DNA from: Prevotella sp. UBA2444
Lineage (GTDB): Bacteria; Bacteroidota; Bacteroidia; Bacteroidales; Bacteroidaceae
Direction: 5' to 3'
Assembly (NCBI GenBank): GCA_002342665.1
Contig: DDQK01000026.1
Span: 8,093 to 72,092 of the forward strand
Length of the DNA: 64,000 bases
Within the stretch, counting starts at the first letter, position 1, and each line of letters begins with the position of its first letter. The translations under genes and the position numbers were made by a program. Under the pieces are notes generated by a model. That model searched no databases. It was not told where the DNA came from and saw only the letters and a list, made by a program, of their open reading frames with translations. Positions 24,605 to 32,847 of this stretch are shown piece after piece.

Positions 24605-25816
24605 ATGGCTACCATTGCACCTTTTGCCAGTCCGCTATACGTGATGCTCAAGCCTGCAGGATCGCTTTGCAATCTGGCATGCAAGTATTGCTATTATCTG
24701 GAGAAACAGAAATTATATCCTTTGGATAAATCAAAGGTTATCAGCGACGAGTTGCTGGAGGAATTCATTAAACAGTATATCGAGGCACAGACGATGCCTC
24801 AGGTGCTCTTTACCTGGCATGGAGGTGAAACGCTGATGCGCCCTATATCATTCTATAAGCGTGCTTTGGAACTTCAACAGCGCTATGCCCATGGGCGGCA
24901 GATTGATAACTGTATTCAAACTAACGGCACACTTCTTACGGATGAGTGGTGCGAGTTTTTCAAAGAGAACCATTTCCTGGTTGGTGTCTCGATAGATGGT
25001 CCTCAGGAGTTTCACGATGAGTATCGACGCACACGTCTGGGTAAGCCTTCATGGCGGGATGTGATGCGTGGAATACGGCTGCTGAACAAGCATGGGGTGG
25101 AATGGAATGCGCTGGCTGTAATCAATGATTATAACGCTGACTATCCTCTGGAATTCTATCGGTTCTTTAAAGAGATTGGGTGCAAGTATATTCAGTTTAC
25201 ACCTGTGGTGGAACGAGTGGTAAAGCGAGCCGACGGACTTACACTGGCTCCAGGTCTGAAAGAAGGCGGTAAAGTGACAGACTTTTCGGTGTCGGCTGAA
25301 CAATGGGGTAATTTTCTGTGCACGCTCTATGACGAATGGGTGAAGCAGGATGTAGGCGAGGTGTTTATACAGTTGTTCGACGCCACGTTGGCCAATTGGG
25401 TTGGCGTGGCGCCTGGCATCTGCTCGATGTCGGGAGAATGCGGACATGCAGCTGTGATGGAGTTTAATGGCGATGTGTATTCATGTGACCATTTCGTTTA
25501 TCCAGAATATCGCCTTGGGAACATTCGCCAACAAACGCTCACAGGGTTAATGTATAGTGAGAAGCAAAGGGCTTTCGGTCGAATCAAGACTGACACGCTA
25601 CCCAGACAGTGTAAAGAGTGCCGATTCCAGTTTGCCTGTAATGGGGAATGCCCTAAGAACCGCTTCGTCCGTGACAGATATGGAGAACCAGGGCTCAACT
25701 ACCTATGTGCAGGCTATCATCAGTTCTTTGAGCATGTAGCGGCTGATATGGACTTTATGAAGGCGGAGTTGGATGCCAAGCGCCCTCCATCAAACATTAT
25801 ACTAAAGAAACGCTAG
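24605..25816 (+). CDS. Anaerobic sulfatase-maturing radical SAM enzyme
   Basis: A 403-residue radical-SAM/SPASM protein that oxidises the active-site Ser or Cys of sulfatases to formylglycine without oxygen. The SAM cluster motif CNLACKYC (Cys22, Cys26, Cys29) is followed by YYLEKQKLYP, TWHGGETLMRP, GVSIDGP and the C-terminal SPASM cysteines (CSMSGECG, CDHFVYPEYRLGN, CKECRFQFACNGECPKNRF). It fits the Ser-type sulfatase at 20672, although it is transcribed from its own promoter after a terminator. Converges with cysH copy 1 on a shared terminator. Confidence 0.96.
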   Translation: MATIAPFASPLYVMLKPAGSLCNLACKYCYYLEKQKLYPLDKSKVISDELLEEFIKQYIEAQTMPQVLFTWHGGETLMRPISFYKRALELQQRYAHGRQIDNCIQTNGTLLTDEWCEFFKENHFLVGVSIDGPQEFHDEYRRTRLGKPSWRDVMRGIRLLNKHGVEWNALAVINDYNADYPLEFYRFFKEIGCKYIQFTPVVERVVKRADGLTLAPGLKEGGKVTDFSVSAEQWGNFLCTLYDEWVKQDVGEVFIQLFDATLANWVGVAPGICSMSGECGHAAVMEFNGDVYSCDHFVYPEYRLGNIRQQTLTGLMYSEKQRAFGRIKTDTLPRQCKECRFQFACNGECPKNRFVRDRYGEPGLNYLCAGYHQFFEHVAADMDFMKAELDAKRPPSNIILKKR

Positions 25817-25819
25817 AGA

Positions 25820-25852
25820 AAAGGGTGTCGCGATTTGCGACACCCTTTTTTT
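25820..25852. terminator. Bidirectional terminator between the maturase and cysH copy 1
   Basis: Stem AAAGGGTGTCGC (25820-25831) / GCGACACCCTTT with flanking A and T runs on both sides, so it works for both convergent genes; it overlaps the cysH stop codon region at 25851. Confidence 0.9.
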
Positions 25853-26558
25853 AATGCTTCTGATGCAATCCGCATTCACGATGATTGGGCGACTCCCACC
25901 ACCAGCGCCCGGCACGCACATCCTCACCAGGCTGAATGGCGCGTGTACAGGGTTCGCAACCGATACTGGGATAGCCTCGGTCATGCAGTTTGTTATAAGG
26001 AACATGATGCTGCTTGATATAGTCCCACACCTGCTGTTCCGTCCATGAGATAAGGGGATTTACTTTTATAAGCTGGTGCATCTCGTCCCGCTCTACCACT
26101 TGCATATCCTGACGCGTCACACTCTGCTCTCTACGCAGTCCGCATATCCAGGCATCAAGCCCTTGGAAAGCACGAGCCAGAGGCTCCAGCTTGCGTATCT
26201 GGCAGCAACGATGGCGACTCTCTATAGAGTTATAAAAGAGATTGATGCCTTCTTCTCTTACCATGCGTTGCACCTCCCGATAGTCAGGAAAAAACACTTC
26301 CAACTTGATATTGTATGTCAGGTTGGTTTTATCAATCAGTTGGTAAGTCTCAGGGAAAAGCCTACCTGCATCGAGTGTAAAGATGCGCGCTCCTCCATTC
26401 TTCACAATGATGTCCGTGAGTGTCTGATCTTCAATGGACAGCGATGAAGAAAGGGCGATGCGCCCCTTGTAGGCCTCAAGGAAATAGCTGATGATCTCTT
26501 CGGCAGGCGCATCACTGAAGCGATTATTCAAATCACGTATGAGTTGTGCTCTTTCCAT
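25851..26558 (-). CDS. cysH: Assimilatory APS reductase, copy 1
   Basis: A 235-residue phosphoadenylyl/adenylyl-sulfate reductase family protein. It carries the [4Fe-4S] ligands HRCCQ (Cys118, Cys119) and CEPC (Cys201, Cys204) that mark APS rather than PAPS reductases, and the catalytic Cys229 in RECGLH. It would reduce adenosine 5'-phosphosulfate to sulfite in the cytoplasm. It is a close paralogue of the copy at 30819, with roughly 30 differences in 235 residues by eye. It keeps the same 31-bp overlap with the tail of a cysN frame, but that cysN is reduced to a scar (26528-26926). Probably transcribed from promoter E with pstB. Confidence 0.95.
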   Translation of the reverse strand: MERAQLIRDLNNRFSDAPAEEIISYFLEAYKGRIALSSSLSIEDQTLTDIIVKNGGARIFTLDAGRLFPETYQLIDKTNLTYNIKLEVFFPDYREVQRMVREEGINLFYNSIESRHRCCQIRKLEPLARAFQGLDAWICGLRREQSVTRQDMQVVERDEMHQLIKVNPLISWTEQQVWDYIKQHHVPYNKLHDRGYPSIGCEPCTRAIQPGEDVRAGRWWWESPNHRECGLHQKH

Positions 26559-26926
26559 ACTGTATCTGTTTTAATCATGCCAGCACCCACTGGCCAAACT
26601 CATCACGATGGCTGAAGAATCGCTCCTTTGCTCTCGCCTTTTCCTCGTCGCGACGTGCACCACCAATGGCTGCATCGAAGTGATACTTATCTATCGTATC
26701 CAGCAGCGTGGTGGTCTGCAACTTATTACGCGAAGCATAATAACCGGTTTCCTCCTTCACACGCCCTGTATCTATATTTCCTGCACAGAACCAACTATCA
26801 GTTCATTACTATAGAGTCTTTACCGCCAGAAAAGAGAATTGCCGGGCGCTCAAACTGTGCTGCCACCTCGCGAAGGACATATATACTCTATGATTCTAAT
26901 TCTTTCAAATGTGTGATTTAACTCAT
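26528..26926 (-). pseudogene. Decayed cysD-cysN remnant
   Basis: On the minus strand from ATG 26926, a CysD-like frame reads ITHLKELES and VREVAAQFERPAILFSGGKDS-like sequence, interrupted by in-frame stops; about 45 codons of the core are deleted; a frameshifted stretch then matches [19 protein letters not shown] to SHRDEFGQW of intact CysD (32848-33747). There it jumps straight into the last 20 or so codons of CysN (GAGMIKT ... EHNSYVI, stop at 26528). So a cysD-cysN-cysH block was duplicated and then lost nearly all of cysN and the middle of cysD. The A/T-richer composition fits relaxed selection. Confidence 0.88.
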
Positions 26927-26940
26927 TTTATATTAATATG

Positions 26941-27072
26941 TTATAAGACTCCGTTTCCGACAAACCCCACAATCAGCATCAACAGCACCCCGACTGTATA
27001 AAGAAGGGCACTACGCCAATCCTGTGGCTCATCATCGGTTGGAGAATAATTGAATGGATTATTGAACACCAT
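26941..27072 (-). CDS. Small membrane protein, 43 residues
   Basis: ATG at 27072, stop at 26941. The peptide has a polar N-terminal half (NNPFNYSPTDDEPQDWRSA) and one hydrophobic segment (LLYTVGVLLMLIVGFVG). It follows pstB by 11 bp in the same orientation and precedes the cysD remnant. Acidic-then-hydrophobic single-span proteins of this kind often accompany transporters, but I do not recognise a family. Confidence 0.55.
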   Translation of the reverse strand: MVFNNPFNYSPTDDEPQDWRSALLYTVGVLLMLIVGFVGNGVL

Positions 27073-27083
27073 GGTTATAGAAA

Positions 27084-27950
27084 TCAACTGATACTACCAC
27101 TTAAATATTTCTTTGTAAGTTCATGCTTTGGATTATTGAATATATCCTTAGCATCACCCTGTTCAATCACCTCGCCAAGATACATAAAGATGACGTAATC
27201 GGCAATACGCTGAGCCTGACGAAGTGTGTGAGTGACCATGACTATTGAATAGTCTTTCTTAAGTTTCACGAACAAGTCTTCTACTGTCTTACTTGATATG
27301 GGATCAAGGGCGCTTGTTGATTCGTCGGCCAGCAGATAACTTGGCTCTACTGCTAACGAGCGCGCCAGACAAAGGCGCTGCTGCTGACCACCGCTGAGCT
27401 TATTGGCAGGACTGTACAAACGGTCTTTCACTTCATCCCACAATCCTACTGCCTCAAGATAATGCTTAACAACTACATCCAGTTTACTCTTACCGCGCAC
27501 ACCATGAATACGGCATCCATAAGCTATATTATCATAGATGCTCATAGGAAGCGGACACGGACGCTGGGGAACCAAACCGATATTGCGTCGCAATTCTGTC
27601 ATCTGACTGGGGCCTGCTCCTACAATGTCTTGCTTACCAAGATTCACCTCACCGTCTATCTTAACATTCTCTATCGAATCGACAAGGCGATTGAAAGTGC
27701 GCAGTAAAGTTGTCTTACCACAGCCAGATGGACCTATAATACAGGTTATCTTGTTTTGTGGAATTTCCACATTGACATTCTTCAGAATGTGTGACTTGCC
27801 TATTCGGATATTCAAATCACGAGTTGCCAGACGGGTATCTTCTAATTTGGGAAATTTTCTATCGACCACAAAAGGTACTTGCACCGTCCAGGGGACGCGC
27901 CGACTGATACTGCTGCCAAGCACATGTGAAAGACTAATTGAAAAACTCAT
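27084..27950 (-). CDS. PstB-like ABC transporter ATPase
   Basis: A 288-residue ATPase with Walker A GPSGCGKTTLL, Q-loop, signature LSGGQQQRL, Walker B SYLLADESTSALDP and switch His in VMVTHTLRQAQR. It is closest to PstB, but the Walker B end reads ADES rather than the common MDEP. The N-terminus carries about 40 extra residues. Its own sulfur-type operator and promoter lie in the 112-bp gap after pstA, so this subunit is separately controlled. Works with the PstA/PstC-like permeases and the binding protein upstream; the substrate is probably sulfate or another sulfur oxyanion by context, not phosphate. Confidence 0.88.
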   Translation of the reverse strand: MSFSISLSHVLGSSISRRVPWTVQVPFVVDRKFPKLEDTRLATRDLNIRIGKSHILKNVNVEIPQNKITCIIGPSGCGKTTLLRTFNRLVDSIENVKIDGEVNLGKQDIVGAGPSQMTELRRNIGLVPQRPCPLPMSIYDNIAYGCRIHGVRGKSKLDVVVKHYLEAVGLWDEVKDRLYSPANKLSGGQQQRLCLARSLAVEPSYLLADESTSALDPISSKTVEDLFVKLKKDYSIVMVTHTLRQAQRIADYVIFMYLGEVIEQGDAKDIFNNPKHELTKKYLSGSIS

Positions 27951-27984
27951 ACTCTAACCTTTTATTACTTACATGATCTGGGTG

Positions 27985-28055
27985 CAAAGGTACTATGTTT
28001 CAAGCACCTGAGCAATACCTATTCAGCAGTATTAAAGATACCCAGAGTATGGTAT
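27985..28055 (-). promoter_or_regulatory. Sulfur-regulon promoter and operator before pstB (site E)
   Basis: Minus strand: -7 TACCTTTG at 27992-27985; inverted repeat ATACC-N8-GGTAT at 28038-28055; exactly 45 bp lie between them. It lies between pstA and pstB and would add transcription of pstB, the small ORF and cysH copy 1. Confidence 0.8.
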
Positions 28056-28062
28056 TTTACCG

Positions 28063-28908
28063 TTAAATCTTGTTCCGCGAGAAGCGATTCATAATAAATC
28101 TGCCACTCAGACTGAGCACAAGAACGATAGCCGTCAGAACCACAGCAGCAGCATAGGCACGGTCCTGAACCTCAATCTGCGGCGCACTGAGCTGAAAGAA
28201 AACGCTCAGTGGCAATGATGCAGTTTGCTGGGTAAGACTCGTAGGAATGGTATCACTGAAACCAGCAGTAAACATCACGCCTGCAGCATCGCCGATGGCA
28301 CGGCCGATACTGAGCAGTGTGGCTGTAGCTATGGCTGGTGCTATCTGGCGCACCACCACACTGATGGTCTCCAGGCGGGTTGACCCCAGACTATAACCTG
28401 CTTCCAACATATCCTGCGGGATGGTCTTTGCCACCTCATCCATAGAACGGATAAAGATGGGGATGATAAGCAGTGTCACCACGATGATACCACCAAGGAG
28501 AGATGTGCGCAGACCGAAGAATATCATGATGGTAAAACCAAATGCGCCATACACAATACTGGGAATACCGAACAGCACATCGTATGCTAATCGGGCAATA
28601 GCACCAAACTTGGAATACGGCTTGAGATAGACGTTAAGATAGAATACCACAGGAATGGAAATCAACAATCCTAAGACAGTGGCACCACCCACGATATATA
28701 CAGAACCAATGATGGCATTGAGGAATCCTCCCTCCTTACCTATGTAAAATCCACCTCCAGGCAGCGATGACACCATCTCCCACGAGAGAACTGGAATGCC
28801 ACGCTTGAACACAGACCAGATAACACTGATCACGAAGAACAATACCAATGCTATTGAGGCATACATCAGCACCTTCCATATTTTTTCTACAACTATTGCT
28901 CTCTTCAT
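28063..28908 (-). CDS. PstA-like ABC permease
   Basis: A 281-residue inner-membrane permease with six hydrophobic spans and the PstA-type cytoplasmic loop (DEVAKTIPQDMLEAGYSLGS, WxTI-like RLETISVVV). Overlaps the PstC gene by 4 bp (ATGA), implying coupled translation. With PstC it forms the channel of the ABC importer fed by the binding protein at 29801. Confidence 0.9.
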   Translation of the reverse strand: MKRAIVVEKIWKVLMYASIALVLFFVISVIWSVFKRGIPVLSWEMVSSLPGGGFYIGKEGGFLNAIIGSVYIVGGATVLGLLISIPVVFYLNVYLKPYSKFGAIARLAYDVLFGIPSIVYGAFGFTIMIFFGLRTSLLGGIIVVTLLIIPIFIRSMDEVAKTIPQDMLEAGYSLGSTRLETISVVVRQIAPAIATATLLSIGRAIGDAAGVMFTAGFSDTIPTSLTQQTASLPLSVFFQLSAPQIEVQDRAYAAAVVLTAIVLVLSLSGRFIMNRFSRNKI

Positions 28909-29798
28909 TTGTTTTGCATGTTTCGTAAGATTATTCGCGACAAGAGATTGAATGCCAGCACCACGAAGAAGAGTATGAAAGCCGCAAACATCAGTGCACT
29001 TTCATAGAGTGGCAGTGACAGCATCTCACCGTAGTTGTTGGCTATCAGGGCAGGAATAGGATAGCAGGCATCAAGCAGCGACCCTGGCACGATGGCCAGA
29101 TTGCCACATACCATTATCACAGCGATGGTCTCGCCCAGTGTTCTACTGGCAGCCAGCACAATGGCAGCAATCACGCCCGGAGCAGTCTTGCGCAGAACAA
29201 CATCCTTGGTGGTCTGCCAGCGTGTTGCGCCGAGCGACCAAGCTGCTTCGCGATAGTCGCGCCCCACATTGCTGAATATCTCGATAAAGAGGCTGACGAG
29301 CAATGGTATCACCGTCACGCCCAGCACTACTCCTGTGGCCAGAACAGTGTATCCACTGCTGTTCTTGTTCAGCGATGGTGCCACCACATCGGCCACCCAC
29401 GGCACAATGACCAGCATGCCCCACACGCCATAGATAACCGACGGCAGTCCTGCCAGGATGTCGAGCAACGGAAATATGTAGCGCTTCATGGCGGAATGGG
29501 CATACTCCGTGAGATAGATAGCCATGAGCAGCGAGATGGGGATAGCTATGCTTAGAGCCAACAATGAAACATAGAGCGTGCCCATCAGGAAGGGGAAAAA
29601 CCCGAACTTGTTGCTCATCGGGCGCCATTCGCCTTCTGTCAGCAGGTTCCAGAGCGAATGCTCCTGCAGGATAGGCGCGGATTTTAGGTACAGTCCCACC
29701 GCCATTGCCACCACTAACAGCAGACTACTGATGGCAAGAATAGCCATCAGTAGCTCTGCTATGCGATCTTTCAATAATCTTTTGTCTTTCTTCACCAT
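28905..29798 (-). CDS. PstC-like ABC permease
   Basis: A 297-residue permease with N-terminal membrane anchor and six core spans; loop motif DYREAAWSLGATRWQTTKDV is the EAA-like coupling helix. Located 2 bp after the binding-protein gene. Family is PstC/ModB-like; the transported anion is inferred from context. Confidence 0.9.
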   Translation of the reverse strand: MVKKDKRLLKDRIAELLMAILAISSLLLVVAMAVGLYLKSAPILQEHSLWNLLTEGEWRPMSNKFGFFPFLMGTLYVSLLALSIAIPISLLMAIYLTEYAHSAMKRYIFPLLDILAGLPSVIYGVWGMLVIVPWVADVVAPSLNKNSSGYTVLATGVVLGVTVIPLLVSLFIEIFSNVGRDYREAAWSLGATRWQTTKDVVLRKTAPGVIAAIVLAASRTLGETIAVIMVCGNLAIVPGSLLDACYPIPALIANNYGEMLSLPLYESALMFAAFILFFVVLAFNLLSRIILRNMQNK

Positions 29799-29800
29799 GA

Positions 29801-30784
29801 TTATTCTTTTACGCCCAGTTTCTTCAGTCCGGCATCAAGTTTATCCTGCGGAATGCCGATATAGCCCTGGGGACCATTCTCCTTCTGTCCGTCTGTCAGG
29901 ATATACTGTAGGAAAGCGATAACCACTGGGTCGGTAGGCACACCCTTAGAAACAAAGTAGAGGTCGCGAGCAGGAGGCGATGGATAGCGACCATCTTTAA
30001 TGGCCTTCACAACACCTTCCTTTGTATCGTAGAAATCTTCTTCAGGATCAATCTGGCCGTTATTATTTACGTCGATTGGAGCGACGGCTAAACCCGGGTT
30101 AGGCTTACCAGTCTTGGTATCGTAGGCATAACCAATGTTGTTCAGCCCCAAGCCATTAACGTCCTTCTGAATGGCAGCAGCCAATCCAGGATCACCAAAC
30201 ACAGCTGTTCCCTGCAGGTCTTCTTGTTTCTTGCCGAGATACAGTGCCCAGGTTTCGGCAGCACCACAGGCATCACTACGTGTATATACCGAAACAGGTG
30301 TTTCATCCTGACTACCAGCCAACTGGCCCCATGTCTTCTTCTCGCCATTTATCCACAGCGCGATCAAGTCGTCTCGCTTCACACCATGCTTCTTCAAGTC
30401 GCTGATAGCAGGGTTCTTGGCATTGATAGTTGGCACTACAGCATCCTTTGCAACAGCAAAACCAACAGCTCCACGCTGTATCTCAGCCTCACTCAGTTCA
30501 CGGCTTACCATGCCAAAATCCACTACGTTAGCAATCGCATCGGTCACTCCCTTACCTGCGCCGCCTGCCGACACATCAATCTTTACATCTGGATGCAACT
30601 TCTGAAACTCATCAGCCCATTGTACAGCCAGAGGATAGAGAGCAAAAGCGCCCGACAAAGAGATTTCACCACTAAGTTCGCCATTAGGTCCCACCTTTGA
30701 TTGTTTCTTGCCGCCGCAAGCCATCAGCGACACAACAAGTGCGACGGCACCTGCTATCGAAAGAATATAATGTTTCTTGTTCAT
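29801..30784 (-). CDS. PstS-like substrate-binding lipoprotein, probable sulfur oxyanion binder
   Basis: A 327-residue lipoprotein with lipobox SLMACGG and a PstS-type fold (LSGEISLSGAFALYPLAVQW, GAGKGVTDAIANVVDFGMVSR). In classical PstS the anion is gripped by an R-S-D-G-S-G-T-T segment; here it reads TRSDACGAAE, so the ligand shell has changed. No phoU, phoB or phosphatase is nearby; instead the gene sits 34 bp after cysH in a sulfate assimilation operon. I therefore favour sulfate or thiosulfate over phosphate, as inference. The first extracellular residues after the lipid Cys are a short Lys/Gly linker. Confidence 0.85.
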   Translation of the reverse strand: MNKKHYILSIAGAVALVVSLMACGGKKQSKVGPNGELSGEISLSGAFALYPLAVQWADEFQKLHPDVKIDVSAGGAGKGVTDAIANVVDFGMVSRELSEAEIQRGAVGFAVAKDAVVPTINAKNPAISDLKKHGVKRDDLIALWINGEKKTWGQLAGSQDETPVSVYTRSDACGAAETWALYLGKKQEDLQGTAVFGDPGLAAAIQKDVNGLGLNNIGYAYDTKTGKPNPGLAVAPIDVNNNGQIDPEEDFYDTKEGVVKAIKDGRYPSPPARDLYFVSKGVPTDPVVIAFLQYILTDGQKENGPQGYIGIPQDKLDAGLKKLGVKE

Positions 30785-30818
30785 TGTTGTCTTGTATTTA
30801 GTTTATACGATGTTGTTA

Positions 30819-31526
30819 TCAGTGTTTCTGATGCAATCCACACTCACGGTGGTCGGGAGACTCCCACCACCAGCGCCCCGCACGCACATCCTCACCAGGC
30901 TTTACTGCGCGAGTGCAGGGCTCGCATCCAATGCTCGGATAGCCCTGCTTGTGCAGCTTATTATAAGGAACCTGATGCTCCTTGATGTAGTCCCATACCT
31001 GTTTCTCAGTCCACGAGATAAGCGGATTAACCTTAATGAGCTGGTGCATGGCATCCCACTCCACGACCTGCATATCTTGACGGGTAACACTTTGTTCACG
31101 ACGCAGTCCACAGATCCATGCATCGAGACCTTTGAAGGCACGTTGCAGTGGTTCCAGTTTTCGAACCTGGCAGCAACGATGCCGACTCTCTATGGAGTTG
31201 TAGAAAAGGTTGATGCCCTCTTCTTGCACCATACGCTGCACTTCGTTATAGTCCGGGAAAAACACTTCCAACTGGATTCCATACGTCAGGTTCGTCTTGT
31301 CGATGAGCTGGTACGTTTCCGGGAAGAGTCGCCCCGTATCGAGTGTGAAGATACGCGTTCCACCCTGACGGACTATTATATCCGTCAGTGTCTGGTCTTC
31401 GATGCTGAGCGATGAAGAAAGTGCGATGCGCCCTTTATATGCCTGGAGGAAAAAGCCGACTACCTCTTCAGCAGGCGCATCGCGGAATCGCTCGTTCAAA
31501 TCACGTATGAGTTGTGTTTGTTCCAT
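30819..31526 (-). CDS. cysH: Assimilatory APS reductase, copy 2
   Basis: A 235-residue APS reductase with HRCCQ, CEPC and catalytic RECGLH, like copy 1. It lies in the intact cysD-cysN-cysH order and overlaps the end of cysN by 31 bp, so it is translated by coupling. No cysC (APS kinase) gene is present in the window, which agrees with direct reduction of APS. Confidence 0.96.
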   Translation of the reverse strand: MEQTQLIRDLNERFRDAPAEEVVGFFLQAYKGRIALSSSLSIEDQTLTDIIVRQGGTRIFTLDTGRLFPETYQLIDKTNLTYGIQLEVFFPDYNEVQRMVQEEGINLFYNSIESRHRCCQVRKLEPLQRAFKGLDAWICGLRREQSVTRQDMQVVEWDAMHQLIKVNPLISWTEKQVWDYIKEHQVPYNKLHKQGYPSIGCEPCTRAVKPGEDVRAGRWWWESPDHRECGLHQKH

Positions 31527-32824
31527 ATCGTCTCTGTTTTTATCATACCAGCTCCGACAGTCTCATTCGTATCCGGGTCAATGAAGATGACACTACCGGT
31601 AATACGATTCAGCCTGTAATCGTCAAACGCCAAGGGTTGGGCAGTATGGATGGTGATTTCGGCAATGTCGTTCATCTTTATCTCTGCTACACCGGGTTCT
31701 TTCTCGAGTGTATTGATGTTTTGGCGATAATTGATGGATCTGACGATGCCGAGTGATTCTTTGGTTGTCTGGCGCACAATATACTTTGCACGGGGATGCA
31801 AGGGATGTTCGTTAAACCAGCAGACGTCGAGTGTCAGGTCTTGTTCCTGATGGGGCTGGGGCTCATCGTTCTTCACCAAGATGTCACCGCGGGAGATATC
31901 AATATCGTCAGCAAGCTGAATGGTGACACTCTGTGGAGGATTGGCCTCTGTGAGTTCTTCGATAGCTTGGGTGATATGTGTCACGACAGACTCTTGTCCA
32001 CTTGGTAGCACCTTGATACGGTCACCAACATGGATGACTCCGCTTGCCACGCGACCAGCATAGCCGCGAAAGTCTGGGTATTTGCTGCTGATGGGGCGTA
32101 TGACATACTGGACTGGGAAGCGGAAGGCACGCAGTACGTCGGTCTCGACATTGGAGGCAGACTTGATGACAGGTACAGTTTCGAGGTACTCCAACAGGGG
32201 TGCTCCCGTGTACCACGGCGTATGTTCAGAGCGGTTTACTACATTGTCGCCTTCTTTAGCAGAGATGGGTATAAAGGTGACGTTCTGGATATGGAGTACC
32301 TGTGCCATTCGCTGATAGTCGGCTACAATCTGATTGAAGACTGTTTCCGAGAAGTCGACCAAATCCATTTTGTTGATAGCGACGACAATATGGGGAATGC
32401 CGAGCAGTGAAGAGACGTAGGAGTGGCGAACGGTCTGCTCAAGAACACCATGACGGGCATCAACCAATATGATGCTAAGGTCTGCAGTGGAAGCACCTGT
32501 CACCATGTTACGGGTATACTGAATATGTCCCGGCGTGTCAGCAATGATAAATTTCCGCTTGGGAGTAGCAAAGTAGCGATAGGCCACATCGATGGTGATG
32601 CCTTGCTCACGCTCGGCACGCAGGCCGTCAGTCAGCAGGGCGAGGTTGACCTCCTCGTTGCCACGTGACTTCGAGGCAGCCTCTACTGCCTCCAACTGAT
32701 CCTCAAATATTGACTTTGAATCATACAGCAGTCGGCCTATCAGTGTCGACTTACCGTCATCAACGCTGCCCGCTGTCGAAAAACGCAGCAGCTGCATATC
32801 TAAATATCCTCTTTCTGTTGCCAT
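31496..32824 (-). CDS. cysN: Sulfate adenylyltransferase GTPase subunit CysN
   Basis: A 442-residue GTPase that drives ATP sulfurylase. Motifs: RFSTAGSVDDGKSTLIGRLL (G1), EREQGITIDVAYRYF (G2), ADTPGHIQYTRNM (G3), INKMDLVD (G4). There is no fused APS kinase domain. The ATG at 32824 (MATERGYLDMQLL) is chosen because the frame upstream is antisense-like sequence overlapping cysD. It follows cysD by 23 bp and overlaps cysH by 31 bp. Confidence 0.97.
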   Translation of the reverse strand: MATERGYLDMQLLRFSTAGSVDDGKSTLIGRLLYDSKSIFEDQLEAVEAASKSRGNEEVNLALLTDGLRAEREQGITIDVAYRYFATPKRKFIIADTPGHIQYTRNMVTGASTADLSIILVDARHGVLEQTVRHSYVSSLLGIPHIVVAINKMDLVDFSETVFNQIVADYQRMAQVLHIQNVTFIPISAKEGDNVVNRSEHTPWYTGAPLLEYLETVPVIKSASNVETDVLRAFRFPVQYVIRPISSKYPDFRGYAGRVASGVIHVGDRIKVLPSGQESVVTHITQAIEELTEANPPQSVTIQLADDIDISRGDILVKNDEPQPHQEQDLTLDVCWFNEHPLHPRAKYIVRQTTKESLGIVRSINYRQNINTLEKEPGVAEIKMNDIAEITIHTAQPLAFDDYRLNRITGSVIFIDPDTNETVGAGMIKTETIWNKHNSYVI

Positions 32825-32847
32825 AATTCTTCTATTTAAATTATCGA

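Noticed and set aside
27084-30784. Annotation of the ABC transporter as a phosphate (PstSCAB) system
   Set aside because: Subunits are Pst-like, but no phoU/phoBR is near, the operon is sulfur-related and the anion-binding segment differs; substrate left open, sulfur oxyanion favoured.
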